Source: Oryzobacter telluris
GTDB taxonomy: Bacteria; Actinomycetota; Actinomycetes; Actinomycetales; Dermatophilaceae
Assembly: GCF_043099285.1 (NCBI RefSeq)
Contig: NZ_CP170723.1
Location: 3,100,001-3,164,000, forward strand
Direction: 5' to 3'
Length of the DNA stretch: 64,000 nucleotides
Shown here: in pieces, positions 24,676 to 33,966 of the stretch
How the letters are laid out: each line of letters starts with the position of its first letter
Position numbering within the stretch: the first letter of the stretch is position 1
Notes under the pieces: generated by a model
Database searches by the model: none
Told to the model about the DNA's origin: nothing
What the model saw: the letters and a program-made list of their open reading frames with translations, nothing else
Program-made: the position numbers and the translations under genes

Positions 24676-25286
24676 GAGCTCCCCTCCGCAGTTGCCTCCG
24701 CGGTCGTGGGCCGGGGTCGCCAGCCCTCGGGTGGGTCCTCCCCGGTGCGTCCGTCGACGGCCTCGCGCAGCAGGTCGGCGTGTCCGGTGTGCCGCCCGTA
24801 CTCCTCCACGAGGTCGCAGACGAGGCGGCGCAGGTTCGCCGCACCGTCGGCGACGTGGGCCCGTCGGTCGAGGCCCTCGCCGGCGTCCAACGCCGCGGCG
24901 ACCCGTCCTCGGGAGCGGGTGACCGCGTCGTCGTAGGTGCGGTAGAGCACCTCGGGTGCGTCGTGGGCCGCGGACACGATCTCCCAGTCGTCGCTGCCGT
25001 CCCACCCCCAGCCGCTCCACGGCTCCCCGAGCGGCTCACCGCTGAGCTTGGTGCCGAAGGCGAAGTCCTCCTGCGCGGCCAGGTGCTTCAGCAGCCCGCC
25101 GAGGGTGAGGCTCGACGCCCCGACGGTGGCGCCGAGACCGGCGCGGTCGAGCCCGTCGGCCTTGAAGCGGAAGGTCCACCGCAGTCGCTCGAGTGCGCCG
25201 AGCAGCGCCTCGACCTCGGTGCCGGCCAGGGGCGGCTCCCACGGGGTGTCGCCCTCACCGTCGAACGGGCTGGTGTGTCCGGTCAT
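24672..25286 (-). CDS. DinB/DUF664-family protein
   Basis: The product has 204 residues in a four-helix bundle: LLGALERLRWTFRFKADGLD, LTLGGLLKHLAAQEDFAFG and CDLVEEYGRHTGHADLLREAVDG. The histidines in KHLAAQE and YGRHTGHADLLR form the usual metal triad. Family members include mycothiol-dependent S-transferases in actinobacteria. This one may be thiol-dependent, though no substrate is evident. ATG at 25286 lies 6 nt from TACCGT (25298-25293), giving a leaderless message. It is the first gene of the operon with the PepE-like gene. Confidence 0.85.
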   Translation of the reverse strand: MTGHTSPFDGEGDTPWEPPLAGTEVEALLGALERLRWTFRFKADGLDRAGLGATVGASSLTLGGLLKHLAAQEDFAFGTKLSGEPLGEPWSGWGWDGSDDWEIVSAAHDAPEVLYRTYDDAVTRSRGRVAAALDAGEGLDRRAHVADGAANLRRLVCDLVEEYGRHTGHADLLREAVDGRTGEDPPEGWRPRPTTAEATAEGSS

Positions 25287-25348
25287 GCCGACACGGTAGA
25301 GGCCGGCCCCGACAGGCCGCGCGGCTCGTGCGACCGGGTCGCGACCGG

Positions 25349-25519
25349 TCAGAGGCCGCCGCCGCCGTCACCGAACTGGCCGGGCGGGGTGCCCACCTGG
25401 CCATCGGTCGTCGGGTCCTTGCGCTGGTAGCCCTCCATCCCCGTGTTCCCACGACGCTGCAGGAGGAACACCAGCAGCGCGATCACCGCCACCACGACCA
25501 CCACCCAGACCCACCACAT
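25349..25519 (-). CDS. Small single-span membrane protein
   Basis: A 56-residue protein with N-terminal segment MWWVWVVVVVAVIALLVFLL as one transmembrane helix, then a short polar tail ending GQFGDGGGGL. ATG at 25519 follows GAGGAG. There is no family assignment. Such tiny membrane proteins are common in actinobacteria. It appears to be an independent unit between DinB and the HNH gene. Confidence 0.65.
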   Translation of the reverse strand: MWWVWVVVVVAVIALLVFLLQRRGNTGMEGYQRKDPTTDGQVGTPPGQFGDGGGGL

Positions 25520-25632
25520 GACGGCTCCTCTCGAAACAGGTCCGACTCTGCTGCTGACCACTGTCCTCCCGCTCCCACCACCCGTCCAGAGCCCGAGGCA
25601 CTGACTCCGAGGTCGACAGGAGCCGGCTCGGC

Positions 25633-27174
25633 TCAGAAGGGGATGGGCTCCGGCGTCGCTGACCTTGCGCTGGGCTCGGGTGGTGGCGGGACCGGTTCGG
25701 TGCGGTGGGCCGGTTCTGTGGTGCGCACTGTGCCGGAGGTGTGGGTCCAGGTGAGGGTGGCGTCGGGGTGGAGGGTGGGTCGCCAGCGGCCGAGCTGTTT
25801 CATCCGGTGGTGGCGTCGGCAGAGGGTGAGCAGGTTGACCGGGCCGGTGGCACCGAGCGGCCACGGTTTCGTGTGGTCGAGGTCGGCGTGGGTGGCGGCG
25901 CGCGTGCAGCCCCACATGCGGCAGGTGCCGTCGCGGGTCTTGACCAGCTCACGGACCGGCCGTGGTGGGCGGTAGACGCCGGTGGTGACCGAGGTCAGGG
26001 TGCCGGAGGGGGCGTCGAGGACGGCGCGGGCGATGTCGAGGGGGACGGTGGCCATGAGGTGCGCCACGGTGGCCGCGTCGACCCAGCCCAGCCCCGGCAG
26101 GTCGGTGCCCGACACGGTGCACCCGTTGACCACGGCCTCGACGGTGTGGCGCGGGTCGAGGGTGGCGCCGGCGCCACCGCAGGGGTCGTCGTCCGCAGGA
26201 ACCTGAACCCAGGACAGGGCCTCCCGCACCTCCGCGGACAGGCTCGACACGGTGACGAGGTCGCCGGTGTCGGGATCGGGCACGAGGTCGTCATCGGCGA
26301 GGTCGACCCGGTCCCACGTGGGTTCCCCGTAGGGCATCGACTCGGTGGTGGCGGGGTCTGTGTGGGTGATGACAGGGACGCCGAGGGTGACCTGGGTGGT
26401 GACGGTGACGTTGCGCAGCAGCAGGTCCCCGAACGCGTCGGCGCGGGCCTGGTCCACGGTCAAGGTGTCGTCGATGCCGCGGTACTGCCCGGCGAGCTGG
26501 TCGACCGCGGCCCACGCGGCGGCGCTGGTCGCGGTCGGCAGCAGAGCCCACCACGACGTCAGCCCGTCATCGCCGGGGCGGACCTCAACCGTGCGGCCCC
26601 GCCGGGTCCGTGCCACTTGCGCGGCGACCTGCGCGGCCGCGACCCGGTGCGCGACCTGACGCGCCAGGGTGGTCACCCGGGCCGGGTCGCACGACGCCAG
26701 CCGGGGCGCGACCTGCTCATCCACCGCCGCGCAGGCGTGACGGTCCAGGCCGGCGCACGCGTCGATCACCTTGTGCGCCGCCACCACCGGCACCTCCCCG
26801 GCCAGGACCTGCTCACGCAGCCGCGGGAACCGCTCCCCCAGCGCCGCACCCAGGGCGACCTTGCGCCCGGCGACCCCGTCGGTGAGCCCGGTGGCCAACG
26901 CCATCTCGGTGGCGGCCATCGCGTCGACGAACCCCACCGGGTGCACCCGCTCCACCGGCCCGTCCCCGGTCAGCGTGGTCTCCACCCGCGCTCCCAACGC
27001 CCCGAGCACGGCGACCACCCCGTCAGCGGCGTTCGCCAGCCGCTGCGCCTGCCCCGCCAGCTCGAACGCCTCATCGGCCGACAGCCCGCGACCGGTGCGG
27101 GCGACCTCACGACCCAGCGCCGCGCACTCCATCCGGAGCGCCGCGAGGCGGCTGCCGATCGTCTCCCTGTCCAT
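25633..27174 (-). CDS. DUF222/HNH endonuclease family protein (13E12-repeat type)
   Basis: The product has 513 residues. The N-terminal two thirds form the helical DUF222 domain (LAGEVPVVAAHKVIDACAGLDRHACAAVDEQV and neighbours). The C-terminus carries the HNH motif CRMWGCTRAATHADLDHTKPW followed by NLLTLCRRHHRMKQ, with paired cysteines and the DH/N/H catalytic set. The tail is Pro/Thr-rich. ATG at 27174 is 6 nt after TACCAT (27186-27181, minus), suggesting a leaderless message. These genes occur in many copies in actinobacteria and have been linked to mobile introns and phage, but no boundary repeat is visible here. The biological role is unknown. Confidence 0.88.
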   Translation of the reverse strand: MDRETIGSRLAALRMECAALGREVARTGRGLSADEAFELAGQAQRLANAADGVVAVLGALGARVETTLTGDGPVERVHPVGFVDAMAATEMALATGLTDGVAGRKVALGAALGERFPRLREQVLAGEVPVVAAHKVIDACAGLDRHACAAVDEQVAPRLASCDPARVTTLARQVAHRVAAAQVAAQVARTRRGRTVEVRPGDDGLTSWWALLPTATSAAAWAAVDQLAGQYRGIDDTLTVDQARADAFGDLLLRNVTVTTQVTLGVPVITHTDPATTESMPYGEPTWDRVDLADDDLVPDPDTGDLVTVSSLSAEVREALSWVQVPADDDPCGGAGATLDPRHTVEAVVNGCTVSGTDLPGLGWVDAATVAHLMATVPLDIARAVLDAPSGTLTSVTTGVYRPPRPVRELVKTRDGTCRMWGCTRAATHADLDHTKPWPLGATGPVNLLTLCRRHHRMKQLGRWRPTLHPDATLTWTHTSGTVRTTEPAHRTEPVPPPPEPSARSATPEPIPF

Positions 27175-27247
27175 GCCCCCATGGTATCGCACACCTGTTC
27201 GAGCGACCAGGGTTGTCCACACGTGTTCGCCTGCAGCGCAACCACTC

Positions 27248-27688
27248 TCAGGACGCGAGCTCGTCAGCGGCCATGAGTGGCGCAGGGAACGACCGGACCG
27301 TGGAGGCAGTGGCGAGGAAGGCGCCGACCAGCCGCAACCCCGAGGTCCGGCAGGCCTCGAGGACGGTCTCGTGCCATTGCCGGTCGGAGTCCGTGAGCAG
27401 CGCCGAACCCGGCCGGCCACGGACGAACACCAGCCCCGAGACTGCCTCACCGAGGTCGGGTCCGAAGTGCGCGAGGAAAGGGGCGATCACCGCCGGGTCG
27501 GCATCAGCGGGGACATCGCCGATGACGACCGGCTGGGCCAGCGTGAGGTCCGGGCCCGCCAGGAGGAAGGCGACGCAGCCGCCCTCGCGGTCGGCGTGGC
27601 CGACGAAGAGGTCGGCGAGGTCGGACGCGAGGCCGGGGGTGTCCAACGGCAGGTCGGACCAGTTCGGGGGGAGGTCGTCGAAGCTCAT
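27248..27688 (-). CDS. Hypothetical protein downstream of purU
   Basis: A 146-residue acidic protein, MSFDDLPPNWSDLPLDTPGLASDLADLFVGHADREGGCVAFLL..., with alternating strands and no signal or transmembrane segment. It resembles small actinobacterial proteins often found beside DUF222/HNH genes. I cannot name a domain. No strong ribosome site is visible before the ATG at 27688. Confidence 0.65.
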   Translation of the reverse strand: MSFDDLPPNWSDLPLDTPGLASDLADLFVGHADREGGCVAFLLAGPDLTLAQPVVIGDVPADADPAVIAPFLAHFGPDLGEAVSGLVFVRGRPGSALLTDSDRQWHETVLEACRTSGLRLVGAFLATASTVRSFPAPLMAADELAS

Positions 27689-27841
27689 GCCCGCACCCTG
27701 CCCGGAACCGCGACAACGGCCGCCGACTTTTCCACAACCCCTCCCGAGCCACCGTCGCGAAGGCACCCCCCACACCATCACCCAGTGGCCGGACCAGCGC
27801 CGCGAGCGCCCGGCTGAGCCGGACCGCCGGGCCGAACCGCC

Positions 27842-28711
27842 TCAGCTGAAGACGACGGTCCGGTCCCCGTTGAGGATGACCCGCGACTCGCACGCCCAGC
27901 GCACGGCCCGGCTCAGCACCCGGGACTCGACCTCCTCGCCGGCGCGCACGAGGTCGTCGGCCGCCATCCGGTGGTCGACCCGCACGACGTCCTGCTCGAT
28001 GATCGGCCCCTCGTCGAGGTCGGCCGTCACGTAGTGCGCCGTGGCCCCGACGAGCTTGACCCCCCGTGCGAAGGCCTGGTGGTAGGGCTTGGCGCCCTTG
28101 AACGAGGGCAGGAACGAGTGGTGGATGTTGATGACGCGCCCCGACAGCTCGCGCGAGAGGTCGTCGGACAGCACCTGCATGTACCGCGCCAGCACGACCA
28201 GCTCGACGTCGTGGGCGACGACGAGCTCGCGCAGGGCCGCCTCGGCCTCGGCCTTCGTCGCGGCCGTGACGGGCAGGTGGACGAAGGGGATTCCGTATGA
28301 CGCAACAAGCGGCTCGAGGTCGCGGTGGTTGGAGACCACCGCCGGGATGTCCATGGCGAGCTGTCCACTGCGCCAGCGGAACAGCAGGTCGTTGAGGCAG
28401 TGGCCGAACCTGCTCACCATCAGCAGCGTCCGCAGCGGCGTCGCCGCCCCGCGCATCGTCCAGTCCATGCCGTAGGAGGCGGCCACCGGGGCGAACAGCT
28501 CCCGCCATCCCTCCAACGAGGGCCCCTCCGGGAGAACCGAGAACCGGATCCGCATGAAGAACTGGTCGGTGCGCACGTCGTCGAACTGCTGCGACTCCTC
28601 GATGTTCGCGCCGTGCTCGAACAGCAGCGCGGAGACCGTCGCGACGATCCCCCGCCGGTCGGGGCAGGAGAGCACGAGGACGACGTCGGACGGGGTCGGG
28701 TCACCGGACAT
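27842..28711 (-). CDS. purU: Formyltetrahydrofolate deformylase
   Basis: The product has 289 residues. An N-terminal ACT domain (VLVLSCPDRRGIVATVSALLFEHGANIEESQQF) is followed by a formyl-transferase domain with IPAVVSNH, VVLARYMQVLS, INIHHSFLPSFKGAKPYHQA and GATAHYVTADLDEGPIIEQDV; the N-H-D catalytic set is present. It hydrolyses 10-formyl-THF to formate and THF. Placed at the edge of a betaine island, it would free THF when methyl groups flood the folate pool. ATG at 28711 is 7 nt from TAGCGT (28724-28719), so the message is leaderless. It diverges from the IclR gene. Confidence 0.95.
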   Translation of the reverse strand: MSGDPTPSDVVLVLSCPDRRGIVATVSALLFEHGANIEESQQFDDVRTDQFFMRIRFSVLPEGPSLEGWRELFAPVAASYGMDWTMRGAATPLRTLLMVSRFGHCLNDLLFRWRSGQLAMDIPAVVSNHRDLEPLVASYGIPFVHLPVTAATKAEAEAALRELVVAHDVELVVLARYMQVLSDDLSRELSGRVINIHHSFLPSFKGAKPYHQAFARGVKLVGATAHYVTADLDEGPIIEQDVVRVDHRMAADDLVRAGEEVESRVLSRAVRWACESRVILNGDRTVVFS

Positions 28712-28718
28712 GCCGACA

Positions 28719-28753
28719 ACGCTAGACGGATGCCGCACCCGACCAGATACCGT
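28719..28753. promoter_or_regulatory. Divergent purU/iclR promoters
   Basis: TAGCGT (28724-28719) reads left, 7 nt from the purU ATG. TACCGT (28748-28753) reads right, 6 nt from the iclR ATG. Only 48 bp separate the two start codons, so the genes probably share control. No copy of the GTTGC-N7-GCAAC box is visible here. Confidence 0.55.
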
Positions 28754-28759
28754 TCCGCC

Positions 28760-29542
28760 ATGCGCACCACCACTCGCGACACGTCGGGGACGGTGCAGTC
28801 CGTCGACCGCGCGGTGACGATCCTCGAGCTGCTCGCGGTCCACGGCGCCGCGGGGGTCACCCAGCTGGCCCGCGAGCTCGGCGTCCACAAGTCCACGGCC
28901 AGCCGCCTCGTCGCCGCCCTCGAGCGCCGCCGGCTCGTCGAGCAGGTCGAGGAGCGGGGCCGCTACCGGCTCGGCGTCGGCATCCTCAAGCTCGCCGGTG
29001 CCACCAGCGCCCGCCTCGACCTGGTGCAGGAGGCCCGGCCCGTCTGCCGCCGCCTCGCCTCCGACACCGGCGAGACGGTGAACCTCGCCGTGCTGAGCGG
29101 CGGGGCCGCCCTCTACGTCGACCAGGTCTCCGGTGCGTCGAGCCTGTCGTCGTACAACTGGGTCGGCCAGCACATCCCGATCCACGCCACGAGCAACGGC
29201 AAGGTCCTCGTCAGCGAGCTCGTCGACCCCGAGCTCGGCCGCGTCCTCGGCGAGCTCATCGCCTACACCCCCTCGACGATCACCGACCGCAAGGCCCTGG
29301 ACACGCAGCTCGCCGACGTGCGCGCCAAGGGCTGGGCGGTGGCGGCCGACGAGCTCGACGTCGGCCTCACGGCGGTCGCCGCGCCCGTGCGCGACGCCCA
29401 CGGTGACGTCGTCGCGTCGGTGAGCGTCTCGGGCCCCTCGTTCCGCTTCGGCCCGCCCCGGATCGACGAGCTCACCCCGCTGCTCCTCGCTGCCACGGCC
29501 GAGATCAGCGGGCGCCTCGCCCACCGCCCCGCGGACCGCTGA
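28760..29542 (+). CDS. IclR-family regulator, candidate regulator of choline/betaine genes
   Basis: The product has 260 residues. The winged helix-turn-helix is VQSVDRAVTILELLAVHGAAGVTQLARELGVHKSTASRLVAALERR. The effector domain has DTGETVNLAVLSGGAALYVDQV, HATSNGKVLV and ADELDVGLTAVAAPVRDAHGDVVASVSVSGPSFR. It stands 111 bp upstream of betB, whose promoter has two 17-bp palindromic boxes shared with the BCCT, dimethylglycine dehydrogenase and metF promoters. It is therefore the best candidate to bind them, by location only. ATG at 28760 is leaderless (TACCGT, 6 nt). The inducer is likely choline, betaine or a product, which is inference. Confidence 0.9.
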   Translation: MRTTTRDTSGTVQSVDRAVTILELLAVHGAAGVTQLARELGVHKSTASRLVAALERRRLVEQVEERGRYRLGVGILKLAGATSARLDLVQEARPVCRRLASDTGETVNLAVLSGGAALYVDQVSGASSLSSYNWVGQHIPIHATSNGKVLVSELVDPELGRVLGELIAYTPSTITDRKALDTQLADVRAKGWAVAADELDVGLTAVAAPVRDAHGDVVASVSVSGPSFRFGPPRIDELTPLLLAATAEISGRLAHRPADR

Positions 29543-29602
29543 GAACCCACAGGGCACGGTTCCGCCCAGATCCTTGACCACCACCCCGTCTCGGGCCATT
29601 CT

Positions 29603-29638
29603 GTTGCGCAGTACAGATGGTGTTGCACATGGTGCAAC
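29603..29638. promoter_or_regulatory. Tandem 17-bp boxes upstream of betB
   Basis: Box 1 (29603-29619) is GTTGCGCAGTACAGATG. Box 2 (29622-29638) is GTTGCACATGGTGCAAC, a palindrome with perfect 7-bp arms. The box starts are 19 bp apart. A possible -10 (TACAGA) lies inside box 1, which suggests repression. They end 15 bp before the betB start. Confidence 0.72.
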
Positions 29639-29653
29639 CAGCCGGAGGTGTCC

Positions 29654-31129
29654 GTGTCGGAGCTCTTCCTCGACGGCCGATGGGTTCCCGCGGCAGAGGG
29701 TGGCACGCGCTCCATCACGTGTCCGGCCGACGGCTCCCCCGTCGGCACCGTCGCGGAGGCGACCGACGCCGACACCCTCGCGGCCATCGCCGCCGCCCGC
29801 CACGCCTTCGACGACGGCCCCTGGCCGACCACCCCGGTCCGCGAGCGCGCCGCCCTCCTGAGCCGGGTCGCCGACGTCCTCGAGCGCGAGACCGCGGCCA
29901 TCGCGCGGGTGGAGGCGCTCGACACCGGGAAGCGGTACGTCGAGGCCGAGTACGACGTCGCCGACGTCGCCGACGTCTTCCGCCACTACGCCGCCGTCGG
30001 GGCCGATGCCGACGACCTCGGCGACCGCACCGTCGACCTCGGTCGCGAGGGTGTCGTCAGCCGGGTCGTGCGCGAACCGGTCGGCGTCTGCGCCCTCGTG
30101 ACCCCGTGGAACTACCCACTGCTGCAGGCGAGCTGGAAGGTGGCGCCCTGCCTGCTCGCCGGCAACACCTTCGTCCTCAAGCCGAGCGAGATCACCCCCC
30201 ACTCCACGATCGCGCTCGTCCGCGCGCTCGAGGAGGCCGGCCTGCCCGACGGGGTCGGCAACCTCGTCCTCGGCACGGGCCCCGGGTGCGGGGGTCCCCT
30301 CTCGTCGGACCCCCGCGTCGACCTCGTCTCCTTCACCGGAAGCCTCGCCGTGGGCAAGCACCTGATGGCGCAGGGGGCCGCCACGGTGAAGAAGGTGGCC
30401 CTCGAGCTCGGGGGCAAGAACCCGAACATCGTCTTCGCCGACGCCGACCGCGAGGCCGCCCTCGACAACGCGCTCACGGCGGTCTTCCTCCACTCGGGCC
30501 AGGTCTGCTCGGCCGGCGCCCGGCTCGTCATCGAGGAGAGCATCGCCGAGGCGTTCGTCGACGAGCTCGTCGAGCGCGCCCGGCTGATCCGCCCCGGCCT
30601 CCCGTTCGACGAGAAGGCCCAGACCGGGTCGCTGACCAGCGCCGCGCACCTCGGCAAGGTCGAGGCGTACGTGGCGGCCGGCATCGCCGAGGGAGCCCGG
30701 CTGCGGTGTGGCGGAAGGCGACCCGACGACCCGGCTCTCGCCGAGGGCTTCTTCTACCTCCCCACCGTCCTCGACCGATGTCGCTCCGACATGGCGGTCG
30801 TCCAGGACGAGTCCTTCGGCCCGGTCCTCACCGTCGAGACGTTCACCACCGAGGACGAGGCCGTGCGCATCGCGAACGACTCGATCTACGGCCTCGCCGG
30901 GGCCGTGTGGACCACCGACGACGCCAAGGCCGACCGCGTGGCCGCACGGCTGCGCATGGGAACGGTGTGGCTCAACGACTTCCACCCCTATGTCGCCCAG
31001 GCCGAGTGGGGCGGCTACAAGCAGTCGGGCACCGGGCGCGAGCTCGGCCGCCTCGGCCTCGAGGAGTACCAGGAGACCAAGCACGTGTGGCGCAACACCT
31101 CACCCGCACCGTCGGGGTGGTGGGGGTGA
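29654..31129 (+). CDS. betB: Betaine aldehyde dehydrogenase
   Basis: The product has 491 residues of the NAD-dependent aldehyde dehydrogenase superfamily. The N-terminus is SELFLDGRWVPAAEGG. VTPWNYPLLQASWKVAPCLLAGN is the coenzyme loop, LELGGKNPNIVF bears the general base glutamate, and FLHSGQVCSAGARL bears the catalytic cysteine. Oxidises betaine aldehyde to glycine betaine. The GTG at 29654 is chosen because GGAGG ends 5 nt before it; the GTG at 29648 would overlap that site. The 3' end overlaps the choline dehydrogenase start by GTGA. Substrate assignment rests on this neighbour. General aldehyde activity is possible. Confidence 0.92.
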   Translation: MSELFLDGRWVPAAEGGTRSITCPADGSPVGTVAEATDADTLAAIAAARHAFDDGPWPTTPVRERAALLSRVADVLERETAAIARVEALDTGKRYVEAEYDVADVADVFRHYAAVGADADDLGDRTVDLGREGVVSRVVREPVGVCALVTPWNYPLLQASWKVAPCLLAGNTFVLKPSEITPHSTIALVRALEEAGLPDGVGNLVLGTGPGCGGPLSSDPRVDLVSFTGSLAVGKHLMAQGAATVKKVALELGGKNPNIVFADADREAALDNALTAVFLHSGQVCSAGARLVIEESIAEAFVDELVERARLIRPGLPFDEKAQTGSLTSAAHLGKVEAYVAAGIAEGARLRCGGRRPDDPALAEGFFYLPTVLDRCRSDMAVVQDESFGPVLTVETFTTEDEAVRIANDSIYGLAGAVWTTDDAKADRVAARLRMGTVWLNDFHPYVAQAEWGGYKQSGTGRELGRLGLEEYQETKHVWRNTSPAPSGWWG

Positions 31130-32838
31130 AGAAGCTGACCGTGGGCCCCACGCCCGACCGCGTCGACGTCGTCGTCGTCGGCGGAGGCAGCGCCGGCTGC
31201 GTCATCGCCGCCCGGCTGTCGGAGGACCCCGGCACGAGCGTGCTCGTCCTCGAGGCCGGCCGCAACGACCTCAAGATCGACCCGTTCATCCACATGCCCG
31301 CGGCCCTGCCGTTCCCGATCGGCAGCCGGCTCTACGACTGGAAGTACGAGTCCGAGCCCGAGCCGCACATGAACAACCGGCGGATCTACCACGCCCGCGG
31401 CAAGGTCCTCGGCGGGTCGAGCTCGATCAACGGGATGATCTTCCAGCGCGGCAACCCCCTCGACTACGAGCGCTGGGGCGCCGACCCCGGCATGGCGACC
31501 TGGGACTACGCCCACTGCCTGCCCTACTTCAAGAAGATGGAGACCTGCCTCGCCGGCGCCGACACCTGGCGCGGCGGTGACGGGCCCCTCGTCCTCGAGC
31601 GCGGGCCCGCCACCAACCCGCTGTTCCAGGCGTTCTTCGACGCCACCGTCGAGGCCGGCTACCCGCGCACCCCGGACGTCAACGGCTACCGGCAGGAGGG
31701 GTTCGCGAAGTTCGACCGCAACATCCACCGTGGGCGCCGCCTGTCCGCGGCCCGCGCCTACCTCCACCCGGTGATGGACCGGCCCAACCTCACCGTCCGC
31801 ACGCTCGCCTTCACCACCCGGGTCCTGTTCGAGGGCACCCGCGCCGTCGGCGTCGAGTACACGACGGGCGGTCGCCGGCACACGGTGCGCGCGAACGAGG
31901 TCATCCTCTGCGGCGGCGCCATCAACACCCCGCAGGTCCTCCAGCTCTCCGGGGTCGGCGACCCCGACCACCTGCGCCCGCTCGGCATCGAGACCGTCGC
32001 CGAGGTCAGGGGCGTGGGCGAGCACCTCCAGGACCACCTCGAGGTCTACATCCAGCACAAGAGCGCCCAGCCGGTCTCCATCGCGCCGGGCCTGAAGTAC
32101 CGCAACCGCCCCAAGCTCGCCGCCGACTGGCTGTTCTTCCGCAAGGGCCTGGGCGCCACCAACCACTTCGAGGGCGGGGGCTTCGTCCGCAGCAACGAGG
32201 ACGTCGACTACCCCAACCTCATGTTCCACTTCCTGCCGATCGCCATCCGCTACGACGGCACGAGCCCGGTGGAGGGCCACGGGTACCAGGTGCACATCGG
32301 CCCGATGTACTCCGACGCCCGCGGCACCGTGAAGATCAGGAGCACGGACCCCCGGATGAAGCCGGCGCTGCGGTTCAACTACCTCTCCACCGACCAGGAC
32401 CGCCGCGAGTGGGTCGAGGCGGTGCGGGTCGCGCGCGACATCCTCGGCCAGCCGGCGATGCACCCGTACAACGCGGGTGAGATCTCCCCCGGCCCCGCGG
32501 TCGAGACCGACGAGCAGATCCTCGACTGGGTCCGTGCCGATGCCGAGACCGCGCTCCACCCCAGCTGCACCGCGCGGATGGGCACCGACGACCTCTCGGT
32601 CCTGGACCCCACGACGATGGGCGTCCACGGCACCCAGGGCCTGCGGGTCGTCGACGCCAGCGCGATGCCGTACGTGACGAACGGGAACATCTACGCCCCG
32701 GTCGTCATGCTCGCCGAGAAGGCCGCCGACCTCATCGCCGGCCACACCCCCCTCCCCGCGTCCGACGCGCCCTGGTACCACCACCGCGCCGGCTCACCGC
32801 TCGACCCCCCGACCGCTGTCGCGAGCACGGACCGATAA
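31126..32838 (+). CDS. betA: Choline dehydrogenase (GMC oxidoreductase)
   Basis: The product has 570 residues. FAD-binding VVVVGGGSAGCVIAARL is near residue 13, the GMC signature is GKVLGGSSSINGMIFQRG, the second signature is GGAINTPQVLQLSGVG, and the C-terminal catalytic histidine motif is HPSCTARMG. NGNIYAPVVMLAEKAADLI ends the fold. It oxidises choline to betaine aldehyde, and can continue to betaine in some enzymes, passing electrons to the respiratory chain. GTG at 31126 overlaps the betB stop. The first gene of the ProVWX importer follows 12 bp downstream, so one transcript likely covers betB to proX. Confidence 0.93.
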   Translation: MKKLTVGPTPDRVDVVVVGGGSAGCVIAARLSEDPGTSVLVLEAGRNDLKIDPFIHMPAALPFPIGSRLYDWKYESEPEPHMNNRRIYHARGKVLGGSSSINGMIFQRGNPLDYERWGADPGMATWDYAHCLPYFKKMETCLAGADTWRGGDGPLVLERGPATNPLFQAFFDATVEAGYPRTPDVNGYRQEGFAKFDRNIHRGRRLSAARAYLHPVMDRPNLTVRTLAFTTRVLFEGTRAVGVEYTTGGRRHTVRANEVILCGGAINTPQVLQLSGVGDPDHLRPLGIETVAEVRGVGEHLQDHLEVYIQHKSAQPVSIAPGLKYRNRPKLAADWLFFRKGLGATNHFEGGGFVRSNEDVDYPNLMFHFLPIAIRYDGTSPVEGHGYQVHIGPMYSDARGTVKIRSTDPRMKPALRFNYLSTDQDRREWVEAVRVARDILGQPAMHPYNAGEISPGPAVETDEQILDWVRADAETALHPSCTARMGTDDLSVLDPTTMGVHGTQGLRVVDASAMPYVTNGNIYAPVVMLAEKAADLIAGHTPLPASDAPWYHHRAGSPLDPPTAVASTDR

Positions 32839-32850
32839 GGAACCCCCGCC

Positions 32851-33962
<1,112 letters not shown>

Positions 33963-33966
<4 letters not shown>

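Noticed and set aside
25633..27174. Mobile element carrying the DUF222/HNH gene
   Set aside because: No terminal inverted repeats, target-site duplication or recombinase is visible. The family is common as single chromosomal genes.
28712..31084. N-terminal extension of the PurU frame across the IclR and betB region
   Set aside because: PurU starts normally at its ACT domain (ATG 28711) with a -10 box 7 nt upstream. The extension is antisense to real genes.
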